DNA of 64,000 nt, from contig CM055094.1 of the NCBI GenBank assembly GCA_029204225.1, forward strand, positions 31,181,427 through 31,245,426. Reading direction: 5' to 3'. The notes below the pieces were generated by a model that saw nothing but the letters and a program-made list of their open reading frames with translations, ran no database searches and was not told the origin of the DNA. This document shows, one piece after another, positions 58,975 to 64,000 of this stretch; within the stretch, counting starts at the first letter, position 1; each line of letters begins with the position of its first letter. The translations under genes and the position numbers were made by a program. This DNA comes from Diphasiastrum complanatum. Taxonomy: Eukaryota; Streptophyta; Lycopodiopsida; Lycopodiales; Lycopodiaceae.

Positions 58975-59649
58975 ATGGCTACAAGTGGTGGATTTATGTT
59001 GGAGAGCAATGATAGGCTTACCTCAATCAACTATTCTACTTGGAAGGTGAGGATGGAGTCCTTATTGGAGATGAATGAGTTGATGGAGATTGTTGCAGGT
59101 GTGGAGGAGAGACCTCAAGCACCTCAGGATCAAGTGAGGTATGACAAGAGAGCAAAGAAAGCTCTACACATGATTAAGATGAATGTTACCAATGAACTTC
59201 TCAAGGAAGTTGGTAAGTGCACATCATCTTTGGAGGCTTGGGAAGCTTTGAAGAAGCTTTATGAATCCAAGTCTACATCAAGAGTGCTTACTCTTAGGAG
59301 GCAAATCTTTCAAAGTTTGCAAAAGAAGGAAGAGAGTACTCATGCTTTTGTTTTGAGGGTTAAGGCATTCAATGATGAGTTAGCATGTATTGATGAAAGC
59401 ATTAAGGAGGTAGAGCTTGTTCAAGTTGTACTTAATGGCTTGTTGGATGGTCATGCTAATCTTGTTCAAAGTTTTGCTATTCAAAAGACTTTGCCAAGTA
59501 TTGTGGATTTGCAAGAGATCTTGGTGAATGAGGAGTATAGGCTTCATTTAAGAGGAGGTGGATCTACATCAACATCTCATTATGAAGAGGATGCTATGTT
59601 CATCAAAGGCAAGTTCAAGGGAAAAGGCAAAGGCAATCTATTGACATGA
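58975..59649 (+). CDS. Ty1/Copia gag, uninterrupted
   Basis: 224 residues from ATG at 58,975 to TGA at 59,647-59,649, with no stop. It opens MATSGGFMLESNDRLTSINY followed by STWKVRMESLLEMNELMEIV, the UBN2/DUF4219-type Copia gag start. Then LEAWEALKKLYESKSTSRVL and LRRQIFQSLQKKEESTHAFV give the central helical region, and VNEEYRLHLRGGGSTSTSHY the end. The frame stops at the basic GKFKGKGKGN that normally leads into a CCHC knuckle, which is absent. This is the best-preserved retroelement frame in the window, and it may represent a trimmed gag of a non-autonomous derivative. Confidence 0.85.
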   Translation: MATSGGFMLESNDRLTSINYSTWKVRMESLLEMNELMEIVAGVEERPQAPQDQVRYDKRAKKALHMIKMNVTNELLKEVGKCTSSLEAWEALKKLYESKSTSRVLTLRRQIFQSLQKKEESTHAFVLRVKAFNDELACIDESIKEVELVQVVLNGLLDGHANLVQSFAIQKTLPSIVDLQEILVNEEYRLHLRGGGSTSTSHYEEDAMFIKGKFKGKGKGNLLT

Positions 59650-61415
59650 CAGTCCGAGCTTTTGGCTCAAGCGTGTCTATTGTCGACCCACTTCGAGACA
59701 ACGAATCAGACGAAGATATTGCTGCTACCTAGCAACAAGTCCCAAGAATGGTTCATAAGTCAGATCCTCCCAGAAGATCAAGCCGAGTGTGCACACAACC
59801 CGCAAGGTATACTCCAGAGTCTGTCTGTCTCTTGATATAGGAACTGACGACAGTCGAAGAGGCACTCAGCCAACCAGACTCTGATCTTTGGAGAGAAGCT
59901 ATGGACAGAGAGTATTCTTCTCTCATCAAGAATCAGACATGGTCATTAGTCGAAGCTCCCATTGGCTGCAATGTCATTGATCGCAAATGGATCTTTAAGA
60001 TCAAATACAATGCCAACGGAGCAATTGATCAAAGGAAGGCAAGACTGGTAGCACGAGGATTCATCCAGGATCCCAATGTTGACTACAGCGAAACTTTCAG
60101 TCCAGTGATCAAACATTCATCGATTCGAATGCTCCTGTCTTATGCTGCAGTTGTTGACCTCAAAGTATATCAACTTGATGTACAAACAGCCTATCTGAAT
60201 GGAGTTATACAAGAAGGTATCTACATGATCCAGCCCAAAGGATATGTTTTAGAAGGGACGAAGAATCATGTCTATAAACTCCACAAAGCACTGTATGGCT
60301 TGAAACAGTCTGCTAGAGCTTGGTTTCAGAGGATCAACACATTCCTCATTGAACAAGGATTTAAACCAAGCACTGTTGATTGCAACATCTATTTCAAGTC
60401 AGTGCAGCAATCCTTCATTATCATAACCTAATACGTGGATGATACGTTGCTCTTCAGCAACAATACCAATATGGTCAAGGATTCGAAACAGATGTTGTTT
60501 TCAAAGTTTGACATGACTGATCTGGACGAAGCTCACTTCAGTCTAGGAATTCAGATCCACAGAGACAGAGCAAAGCGACTGATTTACATTACTCAACAAA
60601 TGTATCTTCACAATGTTCTTAACAGATATAATTTGATGAATTGTAAATTAGCTCACTCACCAATGGATCCAGGCCTGCATCTGTCAAAGGACCAATGTCC
60701 CTAGACCAAGCAGGAAGAGGAGCAAATGAGAGAGTATCATTATCGATCGATACTTGGATCTCTTATGTATGCAATGGTCTGTACAAAAACAGATATCTCT
60801 TTTGTTGTAAGCTCACTCAACCAATATATGGCTAATCTTGGCATTACCAATTGGAAGGCTCTCATACGAGTCATGAGATATATTCGAGCTACCATGGACC
60901 AGTGCATCTGCTATGGAGATGTCAGCAACGACAATCTTCATCAGCTCAGTGGTTATTCCGATGCAAGCTGGGGAGAAGATGTAGACAATCGTAAATCCAC
61001 ATCTGGATTTACATTCTTCTTCAACGACGGTCCTATCTCACGGAATACTCGTAAGCAAACTTCTGTCGTACTTTCTTCTACATAAGCAGAATACATTGCT
61101 GCTTCTCAATCTATCAAGGAAGCGTTTTGGTTGAAAAATGTACTTTCAGATGCTAATATGAATCAATACAACCCTACAATTTTATTTTGTAATAATCAGA
61201 GTGCTATTGCCTTATCGACCAACCCTAGATTTCACTCTAGGAGTAAGCACATTGAAATCAAATATCACTACATCAGGGGCAAGGTTCTCAACAAGGAAGT
61301 AAGCTTAACGTACTGTAGAACATAGGACATGGTTGCAGACATATTCACGAAAGCACTCAATGTTAATACACACAACAGATTTTGTGCATTGCTTAGCCAA
61401 AATCATCCAGATTAA
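59650..61415 (+). pseudogene. Copia reverse transcriptase and RNase H
   Basis: Directly after gag comes the linker (RRSSRVCTQPARYTP, about 59,773-59,817), then RT (NQTWSLVEAPIGCNVIDRKW, KARLVARGFIQDPNVDYSET, VYQLDVQTAYLNGVI, LYGLKQSARAWFQRI). A stop falls just before YVDDTLLFSNNT (60,432). After another stop near 60,702 comes YHYRSILGSLMYAMVCTKTD, then RNase H with SGYSDASWGEDVDNRKSTSG, AEYIAASQSIKEAFWLKNV and HIEIKYHYIRGKV. Protease and integrase are missing entirely. Four stops are in frame (about 59,731, 60,429, 60,702, 61,083); otherwise the frame is continuous. Confidence 0.9.
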
Positions 61416-61422
61416 GTGGGGG
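61414..61422 (+). promoter_or_regulatory. Polypurine tract of the Copia element
   Basis: AAGTGGGGG immediately before the TG of the LTR. Confidence 0.85.
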
Positions 61423-61868
61423 TGTTGGATTTATTTCCTCTACTCTCCTAAATCCCATTTTTAATCAACTGCCATTCATGCTGCATATTTACTTGCGTTG
61501 TCGTGCAGTCTGCATATTAACATGTAAATTCTCACAAGAGATGAAAAGACGAAAAGCAAAGATTGACGTCACACCCTTTTCACGATCACTCCATGCAGTT
61601 GCGCTAACAGACTAGACAACGACTACAGCCACTCACGATCTCTTACATACAACACATCCACCCTGTACTTTCTTCATCTGCACACCTATAACATTGTGTA
61701 TATATATTGAATACCATCTATGTATTCAGAAGGACGATGAGACGAGATTGATTGATCAAAGATCATTGATTGAAGATCGAGTGTATGTAATTAGTGTGAA
61801 GGATTTTAGATCATTCAAGATCCAATCCAAGTCCCAAATCTTTGGTTACAATGAGGAGCAAACCAACA
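61423..61868 (+). mobile_element. Copia 3' LTR, 446 bp
   Basis: Begins TGTTGGATTTATTTCC after the polypurine tract and ends GCAAACCAACA, giving the inverted termini TGTTGG/CCAACA. A TATATATTG run lies at about 61,700. Sequence after 61,868 belongs to repeat copy C. Confidence 0.8.
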
Positions 61869-62443
61869 ATCCTGCCAATGTAGAAAAATCAGCATCTACA
61901 TACAAAATGAGATGCAAACTATAAGAGATATTGATCAAACATGAACCAAAACATAAAATATGTTTGTTGTCCGTACAATTACAGTACCCTACTGTATTTC
62001 ACACGTGTGGAACCGAAAATAGCAATAAATGATCATTCTACACACAAGATTGCAAGATAACACCAAGATAGTGCACCAATGAGTAGTAGAACCCAAAGAG
62101 AACCATGTATAATGATGAAATGAGAGATAGAAGAGAGAAGATGTGTCTCTCCACGAGTTACATCCTTTTATAGAGTTTCCAAACCCTATTTGGCCACTTG
62201 GCTTTCTCTCCAAAATGTAAACCCTACTATTTTTGGGTCTAGATTCAATGTACCCAAAGTTCAAATTTGAATCTCCCTCAAACTCGACTACCAACTTTCC
62301 CACACTTTCCAAAAGTGTTTATTGAATGTATTTTAAACTAATATAACTTCAAAAAGTTTAGCTCTAAGTCTAAAATGAGTTTTGGCCTCTTATTGACAAT
62401 TTACCAAAATGTGACTAAACTAGACTAAACTAGTTGAAATCTC
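61869..62443 (-). repeat. Unclassified repeat family, copy C, non-coding part
   Basis: Aligns with 2,432-3,110 and 18,200-18,780 (ATGTAGAAA..CAGCATCTAC, ACACACAAGATTGCAAGAT, CCCAAAGAGA). A minus-strand TATAAAAGG at about 62,167-62,175 corresponds to the TATA-like runs of copies A and B. It lies 3' of the minus-strand ORFs, as a 3' LTR would. Confidence 0.65.
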
Positions 62444-63169
62444 TCACACTCCCTCTTCAACTAGTTTTGGCATAGTTTTGACAATAGAACTTTGATCCAA
62501 CTTTAGAATGATCTCCATCCTAAGTAAAGATCTTCTTTCTAAGGTTCTAAAGTATCTTTCATAATTGATATAAAGAATAGTGTCCAAATTGGATGCTTCA
62601 CTATTTCTTACATCAATTTTACACATCAAGATATAACTAGAACATGAAGAATCAAATAGAATGTGAATGAAATGATTCTTCCATGTTTCAAACTTTGAAC
62701 TCTCTAGAAAATTACAGCAACCAAACAATAAATGTGAGTGATGACCATTTGCTTGCTTGTCTCTTCCAACTTTGTCCTTTCTTGATATGTCTCCACCATA
62801 AAACTCCATGAATGAGCCTCCATCTCCATCTTGCCACAAGATATCATCAACACTTGATGACTTGGCCATGAATGAGTGACATAATGAACCTCCAATAGCT
62901 TCATTTCCATCAGCAAAACCAGCCAAGAATGCTAGTACAATTTCAACAATAAGATATCGCAAGACAATGTAGCTAGTTTGTCCATATCTTGACAATTTGC
63001 ACACATCCACATGAAATAGCTCAAACATGAGATAGAACAAGTAAAGTAAACTTGAACAAAACTTCCTTGCTGCTCCTTTGACCTTACTTGAGTCCTCAAT
63101 AAGCTGCAAAAACAGATCCAAAACATCTTTGCCAAATACCCTTCCTTTGATGCTCTTGACTAGCTCCAA
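62444..63169 (-). CDS. Repeat-encoded ORF, 241 residues, unrecognised (C-terminal part)
   Basis: Minus-strand open frame MELVKSIKGRVFGKDVLDLF to the stop at 62,444. It contains a hydrophobic segment (YIVLRYLIVEIVLAFLAGF) that could be membrane-associated or buried. Its last 60 residues (SSCSSYILMCKIDVRNSEAS onward) are matched in copy B at 18,790-18,970 with about a quarter of residues changed. It overlaps the end of the upstream ORF by 10 nt in a different frame, so the two are probably one protein with a frameshift near 63,165. No retroelement domain is recognised. Whether it is translated is unknown. Confidence 0.45.
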   Translation of the reverse strand: MELVKSIKGRVFGKDVLDLFLQLIEDSSKVKGAARKFCSSLLYLFYLMFELFHVDVCKLSRYGQTSYIVLRYLIVEIVLAFLAGFADGNEAIGGSLCHSFMAKSSSVDDILWQDGDGGSFMEFYGGDISRKDKVGRDKQANGHHSHLLFGCCNFLESSKFETWKNHFIHILFDSSCSSYILMCKIDVRNSEASNLDTILYINYERYFRTLERRSLLRMEIILKLDQSSIVKTMPKLVEEGV

Positions 63170-64000
63170 ATTGCCACCTTTCCTTTTGTGTTTTTGAAGC
63201 CCTTTGAGACCAACCTCTTGGTCTTCCTCTTGACCATCAAAGTCATTGAGAAAACTTTGTTTTTTTTAGATCCATTACTTTCTTTTCCAGTATGAAAACC
63301 ATGAGAACCAATATCCACTTGCATAGCATCATCTACACAAGAAAATTCTTCAAAACATGTGAATAAAGCAAAGTGTGTCGCTTCCACTTGCTTACCTTTC
63401 TCTTGATCATCAAAGATATCAAAGATATGAATATCTTCAGACCTGAACCTCTGAAAATACTCCCTCTCAAACATATGATCTAGATCCAACAAGATCTCAT
63501 CAATGCTTGATCTTGATCTTCCACAAAGGTTAGTGAAAACAATGTCACCAATGTCACCATCATAAATCAAAAGATAGATTCCAAACTTTCCATTCAACAT
63601 GAAGTAGAGTAGGTGAAGATGAGTATCAAACCTAAGAAATCCAGCCCTCTTGAGTTCATACAAAACCTCAATAAGCTCACCAATGAGATTTCCCTTGTCT
63701 TGAAGAAATTGCCTTTCGATTTGCTCCATGTAGTCTTCTCCAACCAACTTTTTGCCATCTTGATCATGAGTGATCAATTCATAATCATAGAATCCTTTGA
63801 GTTGATGAAGAGATGTGAGATCCATGCCTTGGATCCTCCCAAGAACCAATCTTCCATTGTTCTTCCCTTCATAAGACTCCCTCTTAATGATTGCATCATA
63901 AGAAGTAGAAACCTCAAAAACATTAGAAGCCATGAAAAAAATGATTAGTACCTTCAACATAAGGATGATTGAAGTACTCTCTTTTTTCAAACAAGAACTT
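63160..64000 (-). CDS. Repeat-encoded ORF, runs off the window edge, faintly kinase-like
   Basis: Minus-strand frame open from the window edge to a stop at 63,160. A plausible internal start is ATG at about 63,930 (MASNVFEVSTSYDAIIKRES). A stretch at about 63,670-63,560 reads LIGELIEVLYELKRAGFLRF, then DTHLHLLYFMLNGKFGIYLL and IYDGDIGDI. The spacing resembles a kinase-type HxDxxxxN catalytic loop followed by a DFG-like motif, but the key His is Arg and Asn is not where expected. At best it is a dead or very divergent kinase-like fold, a low-confidence guess. No gag, protease or polymerase motif is seen. Confidence 0.4.
   Translation of the reverse strand, partial: SSCLKKESTSIILMLKVLIIFFMASNVFEVSTSYDAIIKRESYEGKNNGRLVLGRIQGMDLTSLHQLKGFYDYELITHDQDGKKLVGEDYMEQIERQFLQDKGNLIGELIEVLYELKRAGFLRFDTHLHLLYFMLNGKFGIYLLIYDGDIGDIVFTNLCGRSRSSIDEILLDLDHMFEREYFQRFRSEDIHIFDIFDDQEKGKQVEATHFALFTCFEEFSCVDDAMQVDIGSHGFHTGKESNGSKKNKVFSMTLMVKRKTKRLVSKGFKNTKGKVAIWS

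Overview
The window is nuclear DNA of a land plant. It is AT-rich and gene-poor, and consists mostly of decayed, nested LTR retrotransposons. The one intact host gene is a five-exon gene for cytosolic ribosomal protein L19 (RPL19) on the minus strand at 12,595-15,560; its protein and intron layout are plant-like. Initiator-Met tRNA primer sites (TGGTATCAGAGC type), Ty1/Copia and chromodomain-bearing Ty3/Gypsy remnants and (CT)n/(GA)n tracts longer than 100 bp fit a large, repeat-rich plant genome. A non-angiosperm such as a fern is possible, but I cannot prove it from this sequence.

Layout: 0.8-3.5 kb is a broken Copia element carrying an unclassified repeat (copy A), itself hit by a 990-bp TTAA-flanked DNA element. 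4.5-8.5 kb holds a long (CT)n tract, diverged repeats and little else. 8.8-10.3 kb is a decayed coiled-coil pseudogene. 12.6-15.7 kb is RPL19 and its promoter. 16.2-18.0 kb is a minus-strand Gypsy remnant, and 18.1-19.1 kb is repeat copy B. 19.2-22.4 kb is a plus-strand Copia element. 22.9-34.2 kb holds four copies of one LTR family (one with a solo LTR nested in it), a minus-strand Copia element, a small Copia tail and an acidic pseudogene. 36.5-39.7 kb has Gypsy ends on the minus strand. 40.1-42.2 kb is a tandem short-internal LTR element. 45.0-58.5 kb is one large plus-strand Gypsy-type element (gag, protease, integrase tail, then an extra downstream ORF). Its extra ORF is split by a complete 5,077-bp non-coding LTR element with a GGGGA target duplication. 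59.0-61.9 kb is a Copia deletion derivative with an intact gag. 61.9-64.0 kb is repeat copy C, carrying a long minus-strand ORF that I do not recognise.

RPL19 is the only gene whose product clearly serves the cell, in the large ribosomal subunit. Almost everything else records insertion, nesting and deletion. Several events can be read directly: an empty-site/filled-site pair in the same window, two exact target-site duplications, and an LTR that borders a primer site on one side and a polypurine tract on the other. No tRNA, rRNA or CRISPR array was seen. Boundaries of decayed elements are approximate unless termini or duplications are quoted.
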